From assembly GCA_963741385.1 (NCBI GenBank), contig CAVUHO010000010.1:558001-622000 (forward strand): DNA of 64,000 bases, read 5' to 3'. Below are positions 36,595 through 44,806 of the stretch, piece after piece. How positions within the stretch are numbered: position 1 is the first letter of the stretch; the number at the start of each line of letters is the position of its first letter. Made by a program: the position numbers and the translations under genes. The notes beneath the pieces were generated by a model. The model ran no database searches. It saw only the letters and a program-made list of their open reading frames with translations, and was not told the origin of the DNA. This DNA comes from Sulfomarinibacter sp963741385 (lineage in GTDB: Bacteria > Acidobacteriota > Thermoanaerobaculia > Thermoanaerobaculales > Sulfomarinibacteraceae).

Positions 36595-37304
36595 ATGGCC
36601 CGCATCATTTCACGTTCATCGTTTGCGCGCTCGCTCGCCGGCGCAGTCCTGCTCGCCACAGCGTGCGCGCGCGCCCCCCAGACCACCGCTCCGGCCGCAC
36701 CGACCCCGACCCCATTACCAGTTCCCGCGGCCGTTCGCATCGTCGTCCTCGGCGACAGCCTCGCCGCCGGGCTCGGTCTCGCCGAGGCCGAGGCCTTTCC
36801 GGCTGTGGTCGAGCAACTGTTCCGCGATCGAGGCCATCGCAGTCGAGGTCGTCAACGCCGGGGTCAGCGGTGACACTTCGGCCGGGGGCCTTTCCCGCAT
36901 CGACTGGGTGCTGCAGCAGCCCACCGACATCCTGGTCGTCGAGCTCGGCGGCAACGACGCCCTCCGCGGCCAGGACCTCTCCAACACCGAGTCCAACCTG
37001 CGCGAGATCGTCCGCCGCGGTCGCGACGACCGGCGCCGAGGTCGTGCTCTCTGGGTATGGACGTGCCGATCAACTACGGCCCCGACTACAGTCGGCTTTT
37101 TCGGGGATGTATGCGCGGATCGCGGACGACGAGGGCGCGGACCTGGTCCCCGGCTTCGTCCGCGAGGTCGGTCTGGACCCGGCGCTGCTCCAGCCCGACG
37201 GCCTCCACCCGACCGCCGAAGGTCAGCGGCGACTGGCGGAGAAGCTCCTCCCCGTTCTCGAGCCGTTGGCTGCGGCCGCAGCGACGCAGCCCGCGCCGCT
37301 ATGA
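36595..37304 (+). pseudogene. TesA-like SGNH esterase with four frameshifts
   Basis: A lipoprotein-like start (ALLATACARAPQ type signal) leads into SGNH block I (VVLGDSLAAGLGL). The frame then changes near 36825 and continues as EVVNAGVSGDTSAGGLSRID and ELGGNDALRGQDLS (block III). It changes again near 37015 (GAEVVLSG), near 37054 (MDVPINYGPDYSRLF) and near 37108 (MYARIADDEGADLVPGF, then block V DGLHPTAEGQRRL). All pieces align in order to an arylesterase/TesA, so this is a recent pseudogene or a local cluster of indel errors. TACAAT lies 7 nt before ATG 36595. Confidence 0.82.
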
Positions 37305-40300
37305 GCCGCCGGTCACGGCACTCCACTTCGAGGGGTCGCCGGTCTCGAAACCGTCCGAGAAGATCTCGGCCGATCCAAAGGTCGCGGTGCACTGGACGTC
37401 ACCGGACATCGTGACCTCACCGTCGGCGCAATCGGCGTCGCCGGACCAGCCCAGGAAGTCTGCCTCGCCATCGGGTGTTGCGGTCAGCATCACCGTCGAC
37501 CCGGCATCGAAGGCCGCAGCGCAGTTCGAGCCGCAGTCGATTCCCGCGGGAGAACTGGTGACGGTGCCGTCGCCGAGGCCAGCAAGGGTTACCGTCAGGT
37601 TCCAGGTTCCGACGGTGGTGGCGCTGAAGGTGTCGCTGACCCCACCGATCGCGAGAGTGAGATCGGTGGTCGTGGCCCCGGTGGCCGACGTCATCTGGCG
37701 CACATACACGACGTCGCCGTCTTCCACCACCCCCGCCTGCATCGTCCAGCCGCCGCCATTGACCGCGTACCAGCACAACGACGCCGTACATCCAGTGATC
37801 GCGATCTCGGCCGGCAGTTCGATCCCGGCCACCGTGATCGGATCGGTGCCGACGATGGTGCTCGTCCCGTTGCCGATGGAGTCGGTGAAGGTGAAGGCAT
37901 CGGGTTCGGTGTCGCCGGCCACGCACTTGCCCGCCGCGCCCGCCACGACAATCGCGCGGATCTCGGCCGCCGTCAGCTCGGAGCTGTAGATGGAGAGCTC
38001 GTCGATGCGGCCGTCGGTTGTGCGGTAGTAGGCGGGCGGTTTCATGGCGCCGATGGTCAGGCTCTCGACGGTGCTGTTGAGGCCCGTGGTCTTGGTCCAG
38101 GTGTCTGCGAGCGCTCCGTCGATGTACAGCCGGTGGTTGTCCGCCATCGTGGTCGAGCCGTCCCAGGTCATCGCCAGGTGGTGCCACCGACCGGCTGCCA
38201 CGACATCGTCGCTGACTTCCCGATAACTCATCCCGTCCCCATAGAGCACGGAGGCGATCTTGCCATCCGCCGACGCCCCGCCGATTTCCAGACCATAGGA
38301 TGTGACGTCCGTCGTGCCGAAGTAATCGCTCTTCACAACCACTGTTGCCACGGTCGGCTCGTCCACCTGAACCCAGCCCTCCACCGAAAACGCGCCGGTG
38401 ATGTCGAGCGAGTCAGAGTCCGGCACCTCGATATAGTCGGGCTCGGCGTCGTCATCGAGGTCGAAGGCGCGCCCGACCAGGCCGGGGCCGTAACCGGCGC
38501 CGTTCATCTCGGTGCCGTCGTTGGCGCCAGCCGCGTCTGTAGCATCGCCCTCGGCGCGCCACCAGGCCGCGAGGCCGTCGGGGACCGGTGCGCAGTCGGT
38601 GCAGCGGCCGAAGCTCCCGGCGCGGTAGACGGCAAGCACTTCGTCGCGAGAGAGAGCGCGGTCGTAGAGCTCGATCTCGTCGAGCAGACCTCGGAAGCCC
38701 TGGTCAAGATAATCGCAGTCGGCGACGCTGCCGAAGCGCAGCGGCGGGGTGTTGGTGTCGTATCCGAGACTGATCGGCGCCGCGACCTCACGCACCCCGT
38801 TGACGTAGATCGTGGCCTCGCTGCCGTCAAACGACACGGCGAGGTGGGTCCAGGTCTGAAGGGGCAGCTTGTCGGCACTTGTGCAGACATAACTGCTGCC
38901 GCTGCCGAAGCACAGGACATAGCCCGATTGCCACCACATCTGGTAGTTCCACTCGCTGCCGGTGCAATCGAAGCGCTTCGAGAGGATGTGCTGCGGCGAA
39001 TCGTCGGTTGCCCGGTACGCCCAGAATGCGATCGACATGGGGTCGGTGGCGCCGAAGCTCAAGGAATCGTCGTGTGGGACCTCGACGAAGTCGTTGCCGG
39101 TCGGCAGGCTGATGGCCTGACCCACCAGGCCGGCGGCGAAGGTGGCGCCGTTTTCGAGCGTGCCGTCGTTGCCGCCGATACTGTCGAAGGCGTTGCCATC
39201 GCCTCGCCACCACGAGACGAGGCCATCGGGATGTTCAATGCAGTCATTGCAGATGCCGCGCTCGCCGGCGATGAACATCGCGGCGGCCTCCTCGGCGGTC
39301 AGCGCCCGGTCGAAGAGTGCCACCTCGTCGATGGACCCGGCGAAGGGCTCGTACGAGCCGCCAAACCACCACACTCCCGAGCCGATCGCCGGCACGGCGT
39401 TCGACGGGGGGACCACGTTCACACCTTTATCCGACGCGGGTGTCGCGGCTTCGGCCCCATCGACGTAGAGCCGGACCTCTCCTGCCGCCGCATCGCGCAC
39501 CACGGTCACATGGTGCCAGGCGCCGTCGGCGTAGGACCCGTCGCTCTCGATGGAGGCCGTGGTCGAGCCGTCTGTGTCGCAGGCGAGAAACTGCAGCTTG
39601 CCGTCGAGGTTGAATCGCAGACCCCAGTACGAGCGGGCGCCGGTCCCGGTGTCATAGCGGAGGATGTTGCGGTACCCGGCGCTGCCGGACTGGAACCATG
39701 CGGTTACCGAAATGCTGGCTGTGCCGAAGTCCCACATCGCGTCCCGCGGCAGGGCCACGTAGTCATCGTTGCCGTCGAGCCCGAAGGTCCTTCCCACCAA
39801 GCCGCCGTCGAAGGCGACCCCGCCCATGGGCGTGCCGTTCAGCCGACCGATGCTGTCGTCGAAGTTATCCTCCGCTCGCCACCAGGCAACGGCGCCGTCT
39901 GGCAGCGTGGCGCAGGGGCGGCAGCTGCCGCCGGGCACGGATTCGTGCAGCGCCTGGACCTCTCCGGAGGAAAGCGCCCGGTTGAAGAACTGGATCTCAT
40001 CGAGCTGTCCCTGGAGAGCGGTGCCAGCGAAGTTGGTGGTGTAGCCGAAACGGAGCGGGTTCGCAGCAGTGCCGATGGGCTGGTGGGGACACGTCCCCTT
40101 GAAAACGCCGTCGATGTACACCGTGACCTCGACATCTGTGGACGTGACCGCCACGTGATGCCACTCGTCGGCGTCGATCACGGCCGCGCTGGTGAAATTG
40201 ATGCCCCAGGTGTTGACCCCCACAACCTGGATCATGCCCGCGTCGAGTCGGATGTCCCACCCCTGCGCGCCGTTCGGATTGGACCTGCCCACCAGATAGG

Positions 40301-40637
40301 TGCCCGTGCCGGTGGTCGTCGAGTTCACCCAGAACGCGACGGTGAAGGGCCCGGCACCAAAATCACCGGCGCTCGCATCGTCAACCTGGACGTAATCTCC
40401 CGAGCCGTCGAAAGTGAAGGCGTCTCCAACCTCGCCCGCTGCGAATGCGGTGTCGCCCACCAGCGTGCCGTGCGACTCGCCAACGAGATCGACGGCCGAG
40501 CCCTCGCCGGGCCACCAGGCAGCGAGTCCGGCCGGCGGTTCGGTGCAGCGGTCCACCGCCCACGCCGGGGCCGATCCACAGCAGACCGCGGCAATGACCG
40601 CACAACTCAACCACACCTTCGCCTGTCGGTGACGCAT
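37299..40637 (-). CDS. exported protein with four LamG-type domains and DGFETGD tail
   Basis: 1112-aa secreted or surface protein. After a signal peptide (ending APAWA) come four concanavalin A-like LamG modules, beginning near residues 31, 242, 466 and 682, each opening with a Cys and P-x-G-L-x-A-W-W. Each contains a WHHVAV/WHHLAM-type strand and a DEI...Y/FNRALS-like closing segment. The last 200 residues hold a beta domain, a bacterial Ig-like or repeat motif (GDGTVTSSPAGIDCG) and the C-terminal IFSDGFETGDPSKWS, a recurrent tail in exported proteins. LamG modules usually bind carbohydrate or protein; the ligand is unknown. AGGAGG precedes ATG 40637. Confidence 0.85.
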   Translation of the reverse strand: MRHRQAKVWLSCAVIAAVCCGSAPAWAVDRCTEPPAGLAAWWPGEGSAVDLVGESHGTLVGDTAFAAGEVGDAFTFDGSGDYVQVDDASAGDFGAGPFTVAFWVNSTTTGTGTYLVGRSNPNGAQGWDIRLDAGMIQVVGVNTWGINFTSAAVIDADEWHHVAVTSTDVEVTVYIDGVFKGTCPHQPIGTAANPLRFGYTTNFAGTALQGQLDEIQFFNRALSSGEVQALHESVPGGSCRPCATLPDGAVAWWRAEDNFDDSIGRLNGTPMGGVAFDGGLVGRTFGLDGNDDYVALPRDAMWDFGTASISVTAWFQSGSAGYRNILRYDTGTGARSYWGLRFNLDGKLQFLACDTDGSTTASIESDGSYADGAWHHVTVVRDAAAGEVRLYVDGAEAATPASDKGVNVVPPSNAVPAIGSGVWWFGGSYEPFAGSIDEVALFDRALTAEEAAAMFIAGERGICNDCIEHPDGLVSWWRGDGNAFDSIGGNDGTLENGATFAAGLVGQAISLPTGNDFVEVPHDDSLSFGATDPMSIAFWAYRATDDSPQHILSKRFDCTGSEWNYQMWWQSGYVLCFGSGSSYVCTSADKLPLQTWTHLAVSFDGSEATIYVNGVREVAAPISLGYDTNTPPLRFGSVADCDYLDQGFRGLLDEIELYDRALSRDEVLAVYRAGSFGRCTDCAPVPDGLAAWWRAEGDATDAAGANDGTEMNGAGYGPGLVGRAFDLDDDAEPDYIEVPDSDSLDITGAFSVEGWVQVDEPTVATVVVKSDYFGTTDVTSYGLEIGGASADGKIASVLYGDGMSYREVSDDVVAAGRWHHLAMTWDGSTTMADNHRLYIDGALADTWTKTTGLNSTVESLTIGAMKPPAYYRTTDGRIDELSIYSSELTAAEIRAIVVAGAAGKCVAGDTEPDAFTFTDSIGNGTSTIVGTDPITVAGIELPAEIAITGCTASLCWYAVNGGGWTMQAGVVEDGDVVYVRQMTSATGATTTDLTLAIGGVSDTFSATTVGTWNLTVTLAGLGDGTVTSSPAGIDCGSNCAAAFDAGSTVMLTATPDGEADFLGWSGDADCADGEVTMSGDVQCTATFGSAEIFSDGFETGDPSKWSAVTGGS

Positions 40638-40792
40638 ACTGCCTCCTGCCGGGACGTTCGTTTGGCTTGATTGTTCAGATACCAGACACGGGGCGCGGTC
40701 TGCAGACCCGCTCCTGAACTCATGATGATTATATCAACGTGTCAAGCCCTGATCTCATGAACGGTCCCGAACCGAGAAGCTCCCGGACGACC

Positions 40793-40819
40793 GTGCGGAC
40801 CTGCCGTAAGGGTCCGCAC
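40793..40819 (-). terminator. hairpin at the 3' end of the TIGR03803-type gene
   Basis: A 9-bp perfect stem GTGCGGACC/GGTCCGCAC with a 9-nt loop lies 2 nt beyond the stop codon of the minus-strand gene. There is no T-run, so it may be a processing or stabilising hairpin. Confidence 0.5.
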
Positions 40820-40820
40820 C

Positions 40821-43800
40821 TCAGCGCAAGAGCTCGATGATGGCCTGCGCCTTGGCGATCAACTCATAGCCGAGCTCCGGGTCGACCTGACCGTTCTTGA
40901 TGTAATTCTGGGTCTTGATGATGAACAGCTGCATACGGACGATGGCCTGGGTCTCGCCGTTGTTCCACTTCAGGAACCACAAAGCGACCTGGAGCTCGGC
41001 GATCAGGCTGCGGCCGCGGCTATAGGTAATCCCGCCGTCGTCGATGAGCTCACTGACGTCGCCTATGAGGTCGTTGATGAGGTCGTTGACGGTGCCGACG
41101 GTGACGGTCGCGGTCGCCGCCCCTTCGCCGCCGTCATCATCCGTCACCGTGAAGCGGACGGTGAAAGGGCCCGGATCAGCGAAGGCGTGGCTCACCGTGA
41201 AAGTCTGCGTCACAGGACCGACGGTCTCGACCGTGCCGTCGCCCCAGTCGACCGCGGCCGTCCAGGTGTCGGGGCCGGGGTCGTCGAAGCTGACGTCAAA
41301 ATACACTGGGGCCCCCGATGCGGTCTCGGCGCTTGCCGGGCTGACCGACACCTCCGGCGCGACGTTGCGGACCCTCACTGCAGTCGAGGCGATGGTGGAC
41401 ACGCCGCTCGTGTCGGTGGCGCGCACCGCCACCGGGTAGACGCCGGGGCCGTCGCGCTCCGGCGTGTCGGCCGTGAAGAAGATTTCCGCGCCGTCGCCGT
41501 CGTCGAACTCACCGTCGCCGTCGAGGTCCCAGGCGAAGGTCACCGGCCCGCCCTGCGGGTCGACCGCTTCCGCCGTCAGCGCGGCACCTCCCCCTTCGTC
41601 GATCTCGGCCGGTCCGCTGATCGTGACTTCCGGCGCCAGGTTGTAGCGGAAGATGACGCCGCCGCCTCCCTCTCCGCCACCGGTCGTGACTCCGTACACG
41701 TTGCCGTCTCCGCCAACGATCACGGCGCTCTCCGGAAATGCGCCGGTTGCGTGGTCGAAGTGGTGCAGGGTCGCCACCTCGTCGTCCGCCGTGACGGCGA
41801 ACAGGGTGCCGTAACCGAAAGCGCCGCCTTCCCGGGTGCTGCCGTAGAGGCGGCCGTCGCCTGCAAGCGCGAGCTCACCGAGGGGTTTGGTACCGTCGTC
41901 TCCGTCGAAGGAGTGCACGGCGAAGACCTCCTCGGAGGTCGAGAGCTTGAACACGGTGCCGTCGTAGGAGGCGCCACCCCGCGATCCTGTGCCGTAATAA
42001 AACGTCCCGTCGCCGGTCGTGCGCGCGGTCAGACCGGCCTGCGGCTGGTAGCCCTCGAGCCGGTCCAGCGGCGTGAAGCGGGAGAAGCCACCCGACGGGC
42101 CCACCCGGAACAGCCCCCCATACTCGTAGTAGCCGCCAGTCATGTTGAACCACTCGGAGATCACGCCGTAGAGCATGCCGTCATCGGTCTGCAGGAGGCG
42201 CCCGCGGGGTGAACCGGTCAATGTATCGACGAGCGCCAGGAACTCCAGGTTCCCGGCAGCGTCGATCTCGAACACCCCACCGTCGATTCCGCTGCCGGCG
42301 AGCGTGCCATAGAAGACACCCGGTTCGAAACGGCTCTCGATCAGCGCGCCCTGCGGCCGGCCGTCGGCCCACGGGTAGACGCCGTTGAAGGCGTACAGCT
42401 CGTTGTAATCGCCTTCGCGGTCGATGGTGAAGACGCTGCCGGCGCCGGCGGCACCGCCGTTGGACAGGGTGCCGTAGAACAGGCCATCGGCGCCCCGCGT
42501 CAGGAACCCGGTGGAGCCGTAGGAGAACGGCGAGCCGTCGGTGAACTCGTGCAGGAAGGAGACGGCACCATCCGGCGCGCGGGAGAAGATCGAGCCGCGG
42601 TTGCCCGCACCGCCCTCGCGGGCGACGACCAGAAGCTCGCCGGGTTCGCCTTCAACCAGCGAGAAGGGCTTGCGGGGTGAGTCGCTCGGCCCGAATGCAT
42701 GCACCGTCTCGACATCGCCGGAGCTCGGGTCGATGCGGAAGATGCTGCCCGAATCGGCGGTGCCTGTGCCGCGACCGTGCCCCTGGCCGTAGATGAGGCC
42801 GTCGGGCGCGACCACCAGTGCGCCGCCCAAAGCCACCTCCGGAGCGTGCGACCGCAGCACCTCGAAGTCGCCGGTCTCCGGGTCCAGGCGGTAAATCGCC
42901 CCATCACCGGAGCGCCACGAGATATCGTCGCCCCAGGTCACGCCGTAGAGGAAACCACCTTCCACCACCATGCCGCCGGCCGGGCGCTTGGTTTCCCCGG
43001 CCGCGCACGAGAACGCGCGGAGGACGGTGAAGGGATCGCTGGAGGCCGCCGGGTCGAAACGAAAGATGGTGCCGCAGATCGTAAAGGCGTTGTCGCCGTA
43101 CGGAGCGGCGCCGTAGAGCACACCGTCGGGGCCGACGGCGAGCTCGCCGGTGGGTCCGGAGCCGTCCCTCGGGGCGAAAAAGCTGTGCAGAGTCTCGACG
43201 ACGCCGCTCGCCGGGTCGATGCTGAAGAGTGTGCCGGAGCCGTACTGACCGCCGCCGTAGGTCGTGCCGTAGAGGAGGCCGTCCGCACCCACCACCAGCC
43301 CGCCTTCCGGGCGTTCCCCGGACGCGCCGCCGCTGAAGGTATGCAGCCGCGTCATCGTGCCGTCAAACTCGAGCCGGAAGACCGTGCCCTGTCGCTGGTT
43401 GTCGGGCAGGCTCGGATCGCCTCCCCAGCGGCAGGTTCCGTAGAGCGCGCCGTCGAGCTCCACCAGAGGCCCTTCCGGGTTGCCGCCGTCGCCGGGCCAC
43501 GCGAAGAAGTGGAGCAGGCTCTGCTCACCGGCCGGCGTCAGGCGATAGGCCGCCGCATAACCGCTCCACCCCCCGCCGGTTCTCAGACCGTAGAAGTTGC
43601 CGTCGGAGGCGAGCACCAGGCCCCACAGCGGTCGTCCCAGGTTGGCGGCATTATCGGTGTCGGGGAAGGCATAGACCTCTGTCAGGGAGGCCGCGTCCGC
43701 CGCCCCCGGCGGCACGAATCGAAAGATCGACCCATAGTCGTACGACCCGCCGTAGGCCGCCCCGTAAAGGCCGTCGGGCCCCACCGCCAGCCCGCCAGTC

Positions 43801-43925
43801 GGGGCCAGCGGCGGGTTGTCGAAGGACGCCAGAACCTCGAACTCCTGGGCGGTGAGCGGAGCTCCTCCGACCACCAACGACACGACAAGAACGGCGACGG
43901 CGACGCGGGTGATTGTGTGCAGCAT
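40821..43925 (-). CDS. exported TIGR03803-repeat protein with PKD and FIMAH-like domains
   Basis: 1034-aa secreted protein. The signal peptide ends near GAPLTAQ. Residues 25-760 hold some 14-15 copies of a repeat around LYGTTYGGGQYGSGTLFSID, the TIGR03803 (Gloeo/Verruco) pattern, predicting beta-propellers. Two PKD-like domains follow (VTISGPAEIDEGGGAALTAE near 770 and VSVSPASAETASGAPVYFD near 865). The last 70 residues (LQVALWFLKWNNGETQAIVR, then QLFIIKTQNYIKNGQV) resemble the FIMAH domain found at the C terminus of exported multidomain proteins. It probably acts at the cell surface. GGAAGG lies 8 nt upstream of ATG 43925. Confidence 0.85.
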   Translation of the reverse strand: MLHTITRVAVAVLVVSLVVGGAPLTAQEFEVLASFDNPPLAPTGGLAVGPDGLYGAAYGGSYDYGSIFRFVPPGAADAASLTEVYAFPDTDNAANLGRPLWGLVLASDGNFYGLRTGGGWSGYAAAYRLTPAGEQSLLHFFAWPGDGGNPEGPLVELDGALYGTCRWGGDPSLPDNQRQGTVFRLEFDGTMTRLHTFSGGASGERPEGGLVVGADGLLYGTTYGGGQYGSGTLFSIDPASGVVETLHSFFAPRDGSGPTGELAVGPDGVLYGAAPYGDNAFTICGTIFRFDPAASSDPFTVLRAFSCAAGETKRPAGGMVVEGGFLYGVTWGDDISWRSGDGAIYRLDPETGDFEVLRSHAPEVALGGALVVAPDGLIYGQGHGRGTGTADSGSIFRIDPSSGDVETVHAFGPSDSPRKPFSLVEGEPGELLVVAREGGAGNRGSIFSRAPDGAVSFLHEFTDGSPFSYGSTGFLTRGADGLFYGTLSNGGAAGAGSVFTIDREGDYNELYAFNGVYPWADGRPQGALIESRFEPGVFYGTLAGSGIDGGVFEIDAAGNLEFLALVDTLTGSPRGRLLQTDDGMLYGVISEWFNMTGGYYEYGGLFRVGPSGGFSRFTPLDRLEGYQPQAGLTARTTGDGTFYYGTGSRGGASYDGTVFKLSTSEEVFAVHSFDGDDGTKPLGELALAGDGRLYGSTREGGAFGYGTLFAVTADDEVATLHHFDHATGAFPESAVIVGGDGNVYGVTTGGGEGGGGVIFRYNLAPEVTISGPAEIDEGGGAALTAEAVDPQGGPVTFAWDLDGDGEFDDGDGAEIFFTADTPERDGPGVYPVAVRATDTSGVSTIASTAVRVRNVAPEVSVSPASAETASGAPVYFDVSFDDPGPDTWTAAVDWGDGTVETVGPVTQTFTVSHAFADPGPFTVRFTVTDDDGGEGAATATVTVGTVNDLINDLIGDVSELIDDGGITYSRGRSLIAELQVALWFLKWNNGETQAIVRMQLFIIKTQNYIKNGQVDPELGYELIAKAQAIIELLR

Positions 43926-44006
43926 GTGTCCAGCCTTCCGTTGGCGGAGATGGTAGCACCCTGCACTTCGAAATCAAGCCAACAAAGAACTTGAGACTCT
44001 TTTCGG

Positions 44007-44753
44007 CTACGCGGTCCCGGCCAGGATCTTCAGCGTCCAGCGGACCGTGCGCCCGCTGCCGTCGGCGCCCCACAGAGGTCCGAGTCTCTCGGCCAGGGCG
44101 TCGACCGGATCGTCTCCGTGCATCTCGACCCACCGCGCGACACCGGACCAGGTTCGCGTGAAACTGAGAAAGCGCGGCAGGCTCCACTCGGCCGTCATCG
44201 CGAACGGCGGCGGTTCGAGCGCCGTAAACGGGAGTTCGAGTGAGGTGTAGCCGTCGAGCACGTGATCGGTTTCCGGCGGCCAGTAGGGCCCCAGGGTCTC
44301 GGCGATGAAGCGATGGATCACGGCGTCGATCTCGTCGTCGTCGACTCGCGGCAGACCATAGGTCCAGGCCGCGACGACTCCGCCCGGCACGAGCACCCGG
44401 CGGACCTCGGCTGCGAAGGCGGAGAGATCGAACCAGTGGAGGGCCTGGCCGACGGTCACGAGATCGACCGTACCTGCGGCCAGCGGCGCCGCTTCGGCGG
44501 CGGCAGCGCACAAACAGAGGTTTTCGGAAGGGGAGGCGCTTGCCAGCTGTTGCACGCTGGCATCGGTAGCCACGACGCGGGCGAACCGTGAGGTGAGCGG
44601 GCGCGCGGCCTGGCCGCTGCCGCAGGCGCAGTCCCACGCCAGCACGCGCCGCGGCGCCACTCCGGCCAGCCAGTCGAAGAGCGCCGCCGGGTAGTCGGGC
44701 CGGTAGCGGGCGTAGCCAGCCGCCACCCCGGAGAAGTGGTCGCGAAAGGTCAT
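44007..44753 (-). CDS. class I SAM-dependent methyltransferase
   Basis: 248-aa Methyltransf_11-type enzyme. Motif I is VLAWDCACGSGQAARPL (residue 38), motif II RVVATDASVQQLASA, motif IV TVGQALHWFDLSAFAAEV and VPGGVVAAWTYG. The pattern YARYRPDYPAALFDWLA at the N terminus is typical of the widespread YcgJ-like small-molecule methyltransferases. The substrate is unknown. There is no obvious Shine-Dalgarno before ATG 44753; TACTAT stands 14 nt upstream. Confidence 0.88.
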   Translation of the reverse strand: MTFRDHFSGVAAGYARYRPDYPAALFDWLAGVAPRRVLAWDCACGSGQAARPLTSRFARVVATDASVQQLASASPSENLCLCAAAAEAAPLAAGTVDLVTVGQALHWFDLSAFAAEVRRVLVPGGVVAAWTYGLPRVDDDEIDAVIHRFIAETLGPYWPPETDHVLDGYTSLELPFTALEPPPFAMTAEWSLPRFLSFTRTWSGVARWVEMHGDDPVDALAERLGPLWGADGSGRTVRWTLKILAGTA

Positions 44754-44806
44754 CCAGGCGGAACTCTATAGTAAGACCGCCCCCTCACGCGATGTGAAGT
44801 TCTCGT

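Noticed and set aside
38133..40670. Long open frame (845 codons) on the plus strand opposite the LamG gene
   Set aside because: It is the antisense of a repeat-rich, high-GC gene; no signal peptide, ribosome site or family motif is present, and the minus-strand protein has clear domains.
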